From JBNNGK01 sp050268245 (GTDB lineage Bacteria > Pseudomonadota > Gammaproteobacteria > Enterobacterales > Enterobacteriaceae), in the NCBI RefSeq assembly GCF_050268245.1, contig NZ_JBNNGK010000010.1:62001-126000 (forward strand): 64,000 nt of DNA. The letters are read 5' to 3'. The position numbers and the translations under genes are program-made. How positions within the stretch are numbered: position 1 is the first letter of the stretch; every line of letters starts with the position of its first letter. The notes beneath the pieces are model-generated. The model did no database searches. It saw nothing but the letters and a program-made list of their open reading frames with translations, and was not told the origin of the DNA. Of the stretch, positions 7,931-16,482 are shown piece by piece.

Positions 7931-9865
7931 ATGAGTAAGACTAAATTGACGATGGCGCAGGCGCTTGTCAAATTCCTCGACAACCAGTATTTGCTGGTGG
8001 ACGGCGTCGAAACCAAGTTTGTGAAAGGCATTTTTGCTATTTTCGGCCATGGCAACGTGCTCGGTTTAGGTCAGGCGTTGGAGCAAGACTGCGGCGAACT
8101 GATGGTCCACCAGGGTCGTAATGAGCAAGGCATGGCGCATGCTGCTACTGGTTTCGCCAAACAAAAACTGCGTCAGCAAATTTATGCATGTACCTCCTCC
8201 GTCGGCCCTGGGGCTGCGAATATGCTCACGGCGGCAGCAACCGCGACGGCCAATCGTATTCCCTTATTATTATTACCTGGGGATGTTTACGCCTCACGCC
8301 AGCCAGATCCCGTATTACAGCAAATTGAACAATCTTACGACCTCAGCATCAGCACCAATGACGCATTTCGTCCGGTGAGTAAATATTGGGATCGTATCGT
8401 ACGCCCTGAGCAACTGATGAGCGCCTGTATTAATGCCATGCGCGTGTTAACCGATCCGGCGGAAACGGGGGCGGTGACGCTGTGCTTGCCACAGGATGTA
8501 CAAGGTGAGGCATACGACTATCCTGATTACTTCTTCCAGAAGCGAATCCACCGTCTTGAGCGCCGCCCTGCGACGCAGGGTATGTTGGCGGATGCGTTGG
8601 CGTTGTTGTCGGGTAAACGTAAACCACTGCTGATATGTGGTGGTGGGGTGAAATATTCGCAAGCAGGCCGGGCGCTACAACAGTTTGCCGAACGTTTCCA
8701 GATCCCCTTTGCAGAAACGCAAGCGGGCAAAGGGGCGATTAAGTCCAACCATGTGTTCAACGTAGGCGGTATCGGTGAAACCGGCTGTTTGGCCGCCAAT
8801 ACGTTGGCGAAACAGGCCGATCTGGTCATTGGTGTCGGCACGCGCTATACCGACTTCACCACGTCTTCCAAGTGGTTGTTCCAAAACCCACAAGTGGCGT
8901 TTCTCAACATTAACGTCAGTGCGTTTGATGCGGGTAAATTGGATGGTTTACAGCTACTGGCGGATGCTCGTGACGCACTGAACGCGTTGGCGTCGCTGAT
9001 GGCGGAGTCAGGTTACCTCGCTGATTGGGGCGACGCCATAACAGCGGTGCAGGCTGCTCAAAAAGAAGAAACGGCACGGGTCTATTCCGTTGCCTATACC
9101 GGCGCGGATTTTATCCCGGAAATCGATGATCATTTGGATCGTGAACGGGTCTTTGGTGAATACATTGAGCAGACCGGTTCATCCTTGACACAAAGCCGCG
9201 TATTGGGTTTGTTAAACCAGAACTTACCGAATGATAGCGTGATTGTCGCCGCCGCGGGAAGCCTGCCCGGTGACTTACAACGCGTTTGGCAGAACCACGA
9301 CGAACACGGTTATCACGTGGAGTACGGCTACTCCTGCATGGGGTACGAAGTGAATGCCGCACTGGGCGTCAAGTTAGCTGAGCCGAAGCGTGAGGTCTAC
9401 GCCATGGTGGGCGACGGCGCATTTATGATGCTGCATTCAGAACTGGTCACCTCAGTTCAGGAAGGCTGCAAAATCAACGTCGTGCTGTTCGATAACATGA
9501 CCAATGGGTGTATTAATAATCTACAAATGGAACACGGTATGGACAGCTACACCACCGAGTTCCGCTTTCGTCAGGAAGGCAAACTGCAGGGCAGCTTAGT
9601 GCCGGTAAATTTTGCCATGCTCGCGGCCGCTTACGGCTGCAAGACCTACAGTATCACCACCGAACAGCAGTTAATCGACGCATTAGCGGATGCTCGTCAG
9701 CAAACGGTTTCAACTTTGCTGGATATTAAAGTGTTGCCAAAAACTATGGTGCACAAGTATCTCAGCTGGTGGCGTGTGGGCGGCGCGCAGGTAGCCAAAA
9801 GTGAAAAGATTGTCGCGGTGGCTCACAAGCTACAGGAAAACATCGACAAGGCCCGTGATTACTAA
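7931..9865 (+). CDS. iolD: 3D-(3,5/4)-trihydroxycyclohexane-1,2-dione hydrolase
   Basis: This 644-residue enzyme belongs to the thiamine-diphosphate family and opens the ring of the inositol-derived diketone to give 5-deoxy-glucuronate. The cofactor-activating glutamate lies in HQGRNEQGMAHAA (about residue 67). The thiamine-diphosphate/metal motif begins GDGAFMM near residue 495 and ends at DNMTNG about 30 residues later. The length fits IolD. The ATG follows GGGGGAAGAAA. It is the first gene of the rightward iolD-iolG-(iolH)-iolE run. Confidence 0.95.
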   Translation: MSKTKLTMAQALVKFLDNQYLLVDGVETKFVKGIFAIFGHGNVLGLGQALEQDCGELMVHQGRNEQGMAHAATGFAKQKLRQQIYACTSSVGPGAANMLTAAATATANRIPLLLLPGDVYASRQPDPVLQQIEQSYDLSISTNDAFRPVSKYWDRIVRPEQLMSACINAMRVLTDPAETGAVTLCLPQDVQGEAYDYPDYFFQKRIHRLERRPATQGMLADALALLSGKRKPLLICGGGVKYSQAGRALQQFAERFQIPFAETQAGKGAIKSNHVFNVGGIGETGCLAANTLAKQADLVIGVGTRYTDFTTSSKWLFQNPQVAFLNINVSAFDAGKLDGLQLLADARDALNALASLMAESGYLADWGDAITAVQAAQKEETARVYSVAYTGADFIPEIDDHLDRERVFGEYIEQTGSSLTQSRVLGLLNQNLPNDSVIVAAAGSLPGDLQRVWQNHDEHGYHVEYGYSCMGYEVNAALGVKLAEPKREVYAMVGDGAFMMLHSELVTSVQEGCKINVVLFDNMTNGCINNLQMEHGMDSYTTEFRFRQEGKLQGSLVPVNFAMLAAAYGCKTYSITTEQQLIDALADARQQTVSTLLDIKVLPKTMVHKYLSWWRVGGAQVAKSEKIVAVAHKLQENIDKARDY

Positions 9866-9897
9866 ACATCACGAATTCTGTCTCTACCCTACAACGA

Positions 9898-10056
9898 ATA
9901 CCCAACATAATTCGAGTTCATCAATGTGGTTACCGATCGGATTCCGAGGAACAAGATGATAAGCGCAGATAAATCTGCCAAGGCAGAAGTAAACCTTGTT
10001 CACAGCGGTAGCGAGCAGGCCAAGACCCAAGACGTTGCTCGAAGTATATAGGGTAT
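9898..10056. repeat. MITE-like palindromic element between iolD and iolG
   Basis: The element has imperfect 19-base terminal inverted repeats. The left end reads ATACCCAACATAATTCGAG (9898-9916). The right end reads CTCGAAGTATATAGGGTAT (10038-10056), whose reverse complement is ATACCCTATATACTTCGAG. The interior (about 120 bases) codes for nothing recognisable. Intergenic repeats with ATACCC...TTCGAG ends are familiar from Serratia and Yersinia genomes. It sits inside an operon and could affect transcript processing. Confidence 0.6.
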
Positions 10057-10073
10057 ATTTGAGGATAACGGAA

Positions 10074-11087
10074 ATGACATTAAACATTGGGGTTATTGGT
10101 ACCGGCGCGATTGGCCGCGATCACATTCGTCGTTGTAGCAACGTGTTACAAGGCGCGCGCGTGGTTGCCGTTAGCGATATTCATCGCGACAGTGCGGCGG
10201 GCATTGTTAAAGAACTGCAGTTAGCTGCACAAGTCTATGAAAATGGTCACGATCTGATTAATGCCACTGACGTACAGGCAGTTTTAGTGACGTCATGGGG
10301 GCCGAGCCATGAAGAGTTCGTGTTGTCGGCGATTGACGCGGGCAAGCCGGTATTTTGTGAAAAACCCTTGGCGGTGACGGCGCAGGGGTGCAAAAACATC
10401 GTTGAAGCAGAAGCGAAGCACGGTAAACGACTGGTGCAGGTCGGTTTTATGCGCCCTTACGATCAGGGCTATCGTGCATTAAAGCAGGTACTGACCAGCG
10501 GTCAGATCGGTGAGCCGCTGATGCTACATTGCGCCCACCGTAATCCAACGGTCGGTGAGGCCTACACCACCGATATGGCGATAACAGATACCTTGATCCA
10601 TGAAATAGATGTGTTGCGTTGGTTACTGGACGACGACTACGTTTCAGTGCAGGTGATATTCCCACGTAAAACCGCTAAAGCGTTTGCTCACCTGAAAGAT
10701 CCGCAGATTGTTTTGTTTGAAACCGCCAAGGGGACACGCATTGACGTCGAGATCTTTGTGAACTGCCAATATGGTTATGACATTCAGTGCGAAGTAGTGG
10801 GTGAAACCGGGATTGCTAAATTGCCGGAGCCTTCGTCCGTACAGATGCGCAGCAGTGCCAAATTGACAAACGAGATCCTAATGGACTGGAAAACGCGTTT
10901 CATTGATGCCTATGACGTGGAGCTGCAGGGCTTTATCAATGATGTGTTGGCCGGCCAACTGCAGGGGCCGTCTGCTTGGGACGGCTATGCTGCCGCTGTC
11001 ACCGCCGATGCTTGCGTTGCCGCGCAGCTTAGCGGTGAGATTGTACCGGTAACGCTACCATCGCGTCCGTCGTTTTATCATTGCTAA
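10074..11087 (+). CDS. iolG: Inositol 2-dehydrogenase, Gfo/Idh/MocA family
   Basis: This 337-residue NAD(P)-dependent dehydrogenase oxidises myo-inositol to scyllo-inosose, the first step of the pathway. The Rossmann motif is GVIGTGAIGRDH at the N-terminus. The family EKP motif is in FCEKPLAV near residue 97, and the catalytic D-x3-H pair is in DTLIHEIDVLRW near residue 175. An upstream in-frame start at 9996 exists, but it lies inside the palindromic repeat. The ATG at 10074, preceded by GAGGATAACGG, gives the usual family length and N-terminus. Confidence 0.9.
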   Translation: MTLNIGVIGTGAIGRDHIRRCSNVLQGARVVAVSDIHRDSAAGIVKELQLAAQVYENGHDLINATDVQAVLVTSWGPSHEEFVLSAIDAGKPVFCEKPLAVTAQGCKNIVEAEAKHGKRLVQVGFMRPYDQGYRALKQVLTSGQIGEPLMLHCAHRNPTVGEAYTTDMAITDTLIHEIDVLRWLLDDDYVSVQVIFPRKTAKAFAHLKDPQIVLFETAKGTRIDVEIFVNCQYGYDIQCEVVGETGIAKLPEPSSVQMRSSAKLTNEILMDWKTRFIDAYDVELQGFINDVLAGQLQGPSAWDGYAAAVTADACVAAQLSGEIVPVTLPSRPSFYHC

Positions 11088-11121
11088 ATTTCATTCCCGC
11101 ACTCGATGAATGAGGGCAACC

Positions 11122-11904
11122 ATGAAGATCGCTTTTGACGTTGATGTCACAAAGGATTTAGGCCTTACCCGAATGGTGCAGCAGGCGGCTGACTGCGGTT
11201 ATCAATATGTTGAGCCGTCCCCGCATCCGCAGAACAACCCTTTCTATAAGCATCCGAAAGCAGGCCACGACATCATGGCAGAGTATAAGAACGTGTTGAA
11301 AGCGACCGGGGTAGAAATGGGCGTTCGGGTGATCAATACCAAATTGGCGGGTAATCCTAACGAACCGGAGGTTTGTGAAGAGCAGTGGTACAAGTCGATG
11401 GAGGAATTGCTGCCAATAATCGAACGGGAGAGGATACGTGTAGAAATACAATCCCACCCGTAGGACTTTTGCGAATTAAGTAATGAAGCCGCCGACATGG
11501 TGAAATTATTACGTAGCGATCACGGTAAGTACTTGTACAGCGTACCGCACTCTTTTTATTACGACAAAGGTCAGGGGGATGTCACGCGCATGCTGAAATA
11601 CGCCGGGGAAGACCTGTCTCATGTGTTGATCGCCGACACCATGAACCACATACCCAGCATTGTTACATCGTCAATCTGCCGGGGGGCGATGGCGGCGGTA
11701 CACCAACACGTTGGTATTGGTGAAGTTGAAGCGGATTTTGATGCACTGTTCCAGACATTGCGCGAGTTGGCGTTTGCTAAGCGCAATTTTAACGTTAGGG
11801 GCGAATCCATTATTTGTACGTCCTTATTCGGTTATCCAGAATAAATGCAAACCCAGGCGATTGCCACCCGGGAACGCATCGAAAAAGAGCTGCTGTTACC
11901 TTAA
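11122..11904 (+). pseudogene. iolH: Broken iolH (sugar-phosphate isomerase/epimerase-like, AP-endonuclease-2 fold)
   Basis: The start (MKIAFDVDVTKDLG) and end are recognisably IolH, a TIM-barrel protein of the inositol cluster whose exact reaction is poorly defined. Several lesions are visible. An internal in-frame deletion of roughly 40 codons joins TGVE directly to MGVRVIN near 11316. A TAG stop at 11461-11463 replaces the expected Trp between IQSHP and DFCEL. A compensated frameshift near 11650-11700 scrambles the segment between DTMNH and AVHQH. A TAA replaces a Lys codon after LFGYPE at 11842-11844. The terminal codons then run to the TAA at 11902-11904. The start has a fair ribosome-binding site. 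The protein is almost certainly non-functional, though flanking iolG and iolE are intact. Confidence 0.88.
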
Positions 11905-11971
11905 ACAATGTTATCGGCGACATCGGCAGAGGAACTCTGCCGCAGAATCGAAAATAAAACCGAGGCTCAAT

Positions 11972-12868
11972 ATGAACAAAGATTACGTGAAGCTGGCTAT
12001 TGCCCCTATTGGCTGGACTAATGATGATATGCCGGAGTTAGGTCAGGAAAACACCTTTCAACAATGCGTCAGCGAAATGGCTCTGGCCGGATTTACCGGC
12101 AGTGAGGTCGGCAGTAAGTATCCCCGAGATCCCAACGTGCTCAAACCGATGCTGGATATTCGCGGTATCCAGATCTGTAACGCTTGGTTCAGCACTTTCT
12201 TTGCCGATGGTCAGAAAGAAAAAACCATCGATGAGTTTATTAACCACATGAATTTTCTGCATGATATGGGGGCTAAGGTTATTGGTTGCTCAGAACAGAG
12301 CAAGAGTATTCAGGGCACGAGCAAAGCGGTACTGGAAGAGAAACCGCACTTTAGCGATGAAGAGTGGCAGCGCGTCGCTGAGGGCTATAATCAATTGGCG
12401 AAAATTGCCGCAGAGAAAGGCATGCAGGTTTGTCTGCATCACCATATGGGTACAGGTATTCAGACGGCTCAAGAAATCGATCGGTACATGAGCATGGTAA
12501 ACGATGATGTCTATCTGCTGTTTGATACTGGACATGCCTATTATTCCGAAGGCAGCCAACAGGCAATGCTCGCTATTTTGGAAAAATACCTGTCGCGTAT
12601 TAATCATGTTCATTTGAAAGATGTGCGTGACGAGGTGGTGGCGGAAGTCAAAGCGAAGCGGTTGAGTTTTCTTGATGGCGTGAAGAAAGGGAGCTTCACT
12701 GTGCCTGGCGATGGTGTCATTGATTTCCGGCCGGTGTTTAAGCTGCTAGATGAGCGAGGCTATAAAGGCTGGATGGTAGTAGAGGCCGAGCAGGACCCGG
12801 CTATTGCTAACCCGTTTGAGTATGCAGTGAAAGCCCGTCGTTATATCAGAGACACAGCAGGTATCTAA
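11972..12868 (+). CDS. iolE: Myo-inosose-2 dehydratase
   Basis: This 298-residue TIM-barrel protein matches IolE, which dehydrates scyllo-inosose to the diketone used by IolD. The N-terminus MNKDYVKLAIAPIGWTNDDM and the metal-ligand segments LHHHMGTGI, LLFDTGHAYY and INHVHLKDVR are characteristic. A longer open frame extends upstream through the iolH remnant, but the ATG at 11972 gives the family N-terminus. It is the last gene of the rightward iol run and is followed by a hairpin. Confidence 0.93.
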   Translation: MNKDYVKLAIAPIGWTNDDMPELGQENTFQQCVSEMALAGFTGSEVGSKYPRDPNVLKPMLDIRGIQICNAWFSTFFADGQKEKTIDEFINHMNFLHDMGAKVIGCSEQSKSIQGTSKAVLEEKPHFSDEEWQRVAEGYNQLAKIAAEKGMQVCLHHHMGTGIQTAQEIDRYMSMVNDDVYLLFDTGHAYYSEGSQQAMLAILEKYLSRINHVHLKDVRDEVVAEVKAKRLSFLDGVKKGSFTVPGDGVIDFRPVFKLLDERGYKGWMVVEAEQDPAIANPFEYAVKARRYIRDTAGI

Positions 12869-12899
12869 GCTGCGGTCACCGATGGCCAAGAGATAAACT

Positions 12900-12921
12900 G
12901 AGGGCATATGAAAATGCCCTC
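12900..12921 (+). terminator. Hairpin after iolE
   Basis: GAGGGCAT / ATGCCCTC arms with a 6-base loop lie 31 bases after the iolE stop. There is no T run, so it may act as a weak or Rho-assisted terminator or as an RNA-stabilising end. Confidence 0.5.
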
Positions 12922-13050
12922 ATGCAACTGACAAAACAGCGCATCCGTGCAGGGCGCTGTATGATACCGCACTAGACAAAATGAACATGCTGCTCGCGTG
13001 TGTGAACAGCCGCCAAATTCTCACTCTTTGCATATTTAGCAAAACTTTTC

Positions 13051-13566
13051 TTAATCGTGGTGAAAACGCGCCATATGGTAGGCATCGACCAACTTGCCAT
13101 CGCGTACCGCAAAATGTCGGCTGGTTCCTTCAATTACAAAGCCGAATTTGCGATATAAGGCGATCGCGTGCTGATTGTCAGTGAAAACCGTCAGTTCAAT
13201 GCGTTGGATAGCTGCCCAATTATCACAAATATTAATCATAGCCTGCATGAGCGCGCTGCCGACGCCCTTACCGTGATGAGACGGATCGACACCAAGGCCA
13301 AAAGTAGCGACGTGGCGACGACGCACGCGTTGATTGAGTTCCAAGGCGAGCTGGCCGACGACGTTATCACCAATACAGGCGACTAGCTCGGTGACGCCCG
13401 GTTTTGATTCCAGCAAACGTTGTTGCCACATCGATTGGGACTGTAGCGGAAGGTGTAACGTATCGCGATAGACATCCGGATGCGCGTATAATTGTTGTAG
13501 TGCCGTAGCATCAGTCGCTTCGACGTGGCGAATGCTTATTCCCTCCATACCCTCTACCTTTAACAT
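13051..13566 (-). CDS. yhhY: GNAT-family N-acetyltransferase YhhY
   Basis: This 171-residue acetyltransferase closely matches enterobacterial YhhY, reported to acetylate certain amino acids. Shared segments include IRHVEATD at the start, the acetyl-CoA loop HHGKGVGSALMQ and CDNW...RIELTVFTDN. The start at 13566 is preceded by AGAGGT at good spacing. An internal ATG six codons in (MEGISIRH) would match the E. coli N-terminus better but has poor spacing. As in E. coli, the gene is divergent from ryhB. Confidence 0.87.
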   Translation of the reverse strand: MLKVEGMEGISIRHVEATDATALQQLYAHPDVYRDTLHLPLQSQSMWQQRLLESKPGVTELVACIGDNVVGQLALELNQRVRRRHVATFGLGVDPSHHGKGVGSALMQAMINICDNWAAIQRIELTVFTDNQHAIALYRKFGFVIEGTSRHFAVRDGKLVDAYHMARFHHD

Positions 13567-13636
13567 TTAAATAACCTCTAAAATTATCGGTTTAGCGTAA
13601 CGAGTCAATAATATTTCAAATTGGTCAAAAAAACGC

Positions 13637-13668
13637 TTTACAGATGCGAATGATAATGATTATTATTG
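13637..13668 (+). promoter_or_regulatory. ryhB promoter with overlapping Fur box
   Basis: A -35-like TTTACA (13637-13642) and a -10-like TATTAT (13661-13666) lie 18 bases apart. They place the RNA start near 13673. The segment TGATAATGATTATTATTG overlapping the -10 is a strong Fur-box match. Iron-loaded Fur would therefore repress the RNA, as known for RyhB. Confidence 0.85.
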
Positions 13669-13672
13669 CCAT

Positions 13673-13777
13673 GCGTTCTCGGGAGGGTAGCAGCTCTGCC
13701 ACTCTTACTTGAAGGCACGACATTGCTCACATTGCTTCCAGTGTTACTTAGCCAGCTCGGGTGCTGGCTTTTTTTTT
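13673..13777 (+). ncRNA. ryhB: RyhB iron-stress small RNA
   Basis: RyhB is the Hfq-dependent RNA that shuts off iron-using proteins when Fur is inactive. The segment 13714-13755 matches the conserved RyhB core I remember from E. coli, including CACGACATTGCTCACATTGC and CCAGTGTTACTTAGCC. It ends in the characteristic AGCCAGC / GCTGGCT hairpin followed by nine T residues. A Fur-box promoter lies directly upstream. The predicted length of about 105 nt is slightly longer than the roughly 90-nt E. coli RNA because the 5' part differs. The yhhY-ryhB position is conserved, but the usual neighbour yhhX is absent. Confidence 0.93.
13750..13777 (+). terminator. RyhB terminator
   Basis: AGCCAGC / GCTGGCT stem followed by nine T residues. 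It ends the RyhB RNA and supplies the Hfq-binding U tail. Confidence 0.92.
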
Positions 13778-13927
13778 GCCTCAATCTCATCCACCTTTAC
13801 GCTCAACAATTCTTCTGCGGATCCTCTGTTAATTTCATCGAATTTTTTGAACAGAGGGGTGAGTTTTTTACGCTTTCTTATTTTTTCCCTAGGACTAGAC
13901 TGTAAAAAACATTGAGGAGAGTTGAAT

Positions 13928-14623
13928 ATGATTTATGTACGCAAAGCAACAGACCGGGGTCATGCGAATCATGGCTGGTTAGATAGCTGGCACACCTTCT
14001 CATTCGCTAATTATTACGATCCCGATTTTATGGGGTTCTCCGCACTGCGGGTGATCAATGAAGATGTGATCGATGCGGGGCAGGGTTTTGGCACCCATCC
14101 ACATAAAGACATGGAAATACTGACCTACGTGCTGAGTGGTACCGTAGAGCATCAGGACAGTATGGGAAATAAAGAGCAGATTCAGGCCGGTGAATTCCAG
14201 ATCATGAGTGCGGGTACTGGGGTACGTCACTCCGAATATAACGCCAATCACGATCGGCCGTTGCACCTGTATCAAATCTGGATTATCCCCGATAAGAATG
14301 GTTTGCCACCGCGTTATGAGCAGCGCATGTTTGCGGCCCCGCAGGGGCGCCAATTAGTGCTGTCGCCCGATGCTCGGGAAGGTTCGTTGAAAGTATTCCA
14401 AGACATGACGCTGTCGCGTTGGGCATTGGCAAAAGACGAAAAGGCAGAGTGCCCGATCGAGGCTGGACGCCGTGTTTGGATACAGGTAGTACGCGGTAGC
14501 GTGACCATCAACGGCCACCCAGCCAGCACCAGTGATGCGTTCGCCGTGTGGGATGAAGTTGCGCTGTCAATTCGTGCCGACGAAGACAGTGAAATCTTGC
14601 TGTTCGATCTGCCTCCGGTTTGA
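13928..14623 (+). CDS. yhhW: Pirin-like bicupin YhhW (quercetinase-like)
   Basis: This 231-residue protein is a pirin-family bicupin and matches YhhW, which has quercetin dioxygenase activity in vitro. Metal ligands are visible in GTHPHKDMEILTYVLSG (His residues near 57-59) and in GVRHSEYN near residue 101. The ATG at 13928 follows GAGGAGAG; an in-frame TTG two codons earlier is less likely. The gene lies between ryhB and gntR as in E. coli, minus yhhX, and ends in a hairpin terminator. Confidence 0.92.
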   Translation: MIYVRKATDRGHANHGWLDSWHTFSFANYYDPDFMGFSALRVINEDVIDAGQGFGTHPHKDMEILTYVLSGTVEHQDSMGNKEQIQAGEFQIMSAGTGVRHSEYNANHDRPLHLYQIWIIPDKNGLPPRYEQRMFAAPQGRQLVLSPDAREGSLKVFQDMTLSRWALAKDEKAECPIEAGRRVWIQVVRGSVTINGHPASTSDAFAVWDEVALSIRADEDSEILLFDLPPV

Positions 14624-14643
14624 TAAAGACAGTGGTCGCATTG

Positions 14644-14670
14644 AGGGCTCAACGTGCGTTGGGCCCTTTT
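14644..14670 (+). terminator. Terminator of yhhW
   Basis: AGGGCTCAACG / CGTTGGGCCCT hairpin with one wobble pair, followed by TTTT, 20 bases after the yhhW stop. Confidence 0.82.
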
Positions 14671-14759
14671 ACTGTTTGCAGCCACGCAACCAGCAATATC
14701 AGCCCGCCTTTTTATTTGCTAAAATGCCCCCCCATTCACGGTTAGTCAGTTCATTGATA

Positions 14760-15755
14760 ATGAAGAAAAAACGGCCGGTACTTCAAGATGTAGCAGATAA
14801 AGTAGGCGTCACCAAGATGACGGTGAGCCGCTATTTGCGTAATCCGGATCAGGTTTCCGCCGCTTTGCAGCAAAAAATAGCTGTCGCGCTGGATGAGTTG
14901 GGGTATATCCCTAACCGAGCACCGGATATCCTTTCCAACGCGACCAGTCGCGCCATCGGTGTGTTGCTGCCCTCCCTGACTAACCAGGTGTTTGCCGAGG
15001 TATTACGCGGCATTGAAAGCGTGACCGATGCCCATAATTATCAAACGATGTTGGCGCACTACGGCTATTTGCCGGAGCGTGAAGAAGAGCGGCTAACATT
15101 TTTGCTGTCTTTCAATATTGACGGTTTGATCCTTTCTGAGCGTAACCACACGCCACGCACCCTGAAGATGATCGAGGTTGCGGGGATCCCGGTGGTGGAA
15201 CTGATGGACTGCGTGACACCCTGTTTGGACTTGGCCGTGGGATTCGATAACTTTGAAGCTGCTCGTCAAATGACGCAGCAAATTATCGCCCACGGGCATC
15301 AACATGTCGTTTATCTCGGTGCACGTTTGGATGAGCGTACGCTGATCAAACAGCGAGGTTACGAACAAGCGATGCAGGAGGCAGGTTTGCCGCCTCGCTG
15401 CATCATGACCGACCGCGCCTCATCGTATTCGGCGGGGGGGGAGCTGTTGCGTTTAGCACAGGCCAAATACCCGCAGGTAGACAGTATCTTTTGTACCAAT
15501 GATGACTTAGCGATAGGGGCGATGTTTGAATGCCAGCGCCAAGGATTATCGATTCCGCAAGATATGGGTATTGCCGGTTTTCACGGCCACGATATTGGCC
15601 AGGTGATGGTGCCAAAGCTCGCCAGCGTGCTGACGTTGCGCGACCGTATGGGGCAGGTGGCAGCTGAAAGTCTGTTGGCTAAATTACGCGGGGAAAACGT
15701 CAGCCCGCGAATGATTGATACCGGCTTTTCGCTCTTGCTTGGCGGCAGTCTATAA
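14760..15755 (+). CDS. gntR: LacI-family gluconate repressor GntR
   Basis: This 331-residue LacI-family repressor has an N-terminal helix-turn-helix (LQDVADKVGVTKMTVSRYLRNP without break, about residues 8-29) and a periplasmic-binding-like sugar domain. The length equals E. coli GntR. It represses gluconate genes until gluconate binds. The ATG at 14760 gives the family N-terminus MKKKRPVLQD; the longer upstream frame runs back over yhhW and is not supported. Two GntR-like operators lie before the downstream gntK. Confidence 0.93.
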   Translation: MKKKRPVLQDVADKVGVTKMTVSRYLRNPDQVSAALQQKIAVALDELGYIPNRAPDILSNATSRAIGVLLPSLTNQVFAEVLRGIESVTDAHNYQTMLAHYGYLPEREEERLTFLLSFNIDGLILSERNHTPRTLKMIEVAGIPVVELMDCVTPCLDLAVGFDNFEAARQMTQQIIAHGHQHVVYLGARLDERTLIKQRGYEQAMQEAGLPPRCIMTDRASSYSAGGELLRLAQAKYPQVDSIFCTNDDLAIGAMFECQRQGLSIPQDMGIAGFHGHDIGQVMVPKLASVLTLRDRMGQVAAESLLAKLRGENVSPRMIDTGFSLLLGGSL

Positions 15756-15887
15756 CGTGATCTAAGCCCGAAAATATCGCCCCCGGGCATTCTCCTCTAA
15801 GAAGGGCCATAGCGTTTTTTGATGGCCTTCACACTTATTTAATGCCTTTTTCTCTGTTTGTTGCTTAATAGTTCGTCTACAAAGACA

Positions 15888-15917
15888 ATGTTACCGATAA
15901 CTTGTTACCAGTAACAT
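15888..15917. promoter_or_regulatory. Tandem GntR operators before gntKU
   Basis: ATGTTACCGATAACT (15888-15902) and TGTTACCAGTAACA (15903-15916) are adjacent copies of the ATGTTA-N4-TAACAT GntR operator. They lie 33-62 bases before the gntK start, where bound repressor would block the promoter. Confidence 0.82.
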
Positions 15918-15949
15918 TTATGCTGGTGACGCCAACAGGGCAATAAATT

Positions 15950-16480
15950 ATGAGTAATTCACAACACCACGTTTTTATTTTGATGGGTGTCTCTGGGAGC
16001 GGCAAATCGGCGGTAGCCAATGCTGTGGCCCATGAAATCAACGCCGCGATGCTTGACGGAGACTATCTCCACCCCCGCACAAATATTAATAAAATGGCAG
16101 GCGGCCACGCACTGAATGACGACGATCGCGCACCGTGGTTAGCGGCATTAAACGATGCGATCTTTGCCATGCAGCGCACGAATGAGGTTGCACTGCTGGT
16201 CTGTTCCGCACTGAAGAAGCGCTATCGCGACCGCTTACGTGACGGTAACGGCAATCTGCATTTCATCTATTTGCAAGGTTCAAAGGACGTTATCGAAGAA
16301 CGCCTGAAACAACGTAAAGGGCATTTCTTTAAGCCACAAATGTTGGTTTCTCAGTTTGAAGCGTTGGAAGAGCCGGGCGTGGAAGAAGCTGATGTCCACG
16401 CGATTGATATCAACCAACCGCTAGATGATGTGGTCGCTGACACCATTAAACTTATAACCACAATAACCGCTCAGGAATAA
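15950..16480 (+). CDS. gntK: Gluconokinase
   Basis: This 176-residue P-loop kinase phosphorylates gluconate to 6-phosphogluconate with ATP in the cytoplasm. The Walker A motif GVSGSGKSAV is at residues 13-22, followed by the substrate segment DGDYLHPRTNINKMAGG. The family length is about 175. Its stop is two bases before gntU, so the pair is an operon under the tandem GntR operators. Confidence 0.95.
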   Translation: MSNSQHHVFILMGVSGSGKSAVANAVAHEINAAMLDGDYLHPRTNINKMAGGHALNDDDRAPWLAALNDAIFAMQRTNEVALLVCSALKKRYRDRLRDGNGNLHFIYLQGSKDVIEERLKQRKGHFFKPQMLVSQFEALEEPGVEEADVHAIDINQPLDDVVADTIKLITTITAQE

Positions 16481-16482
16481 TT

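Noticed and set aside
11660..11971. Upstream extension of iolE into iolH
   Set aside because: The extension lies in the frame-shifted iolH remnant and is not part of the IolE family.
14532..14759. Upstream extension of gntR
   Set aside because: It would run back over the end of yhhW and its terminator; the ATG at 14760 gives the conserved GntR N-terminus and length.
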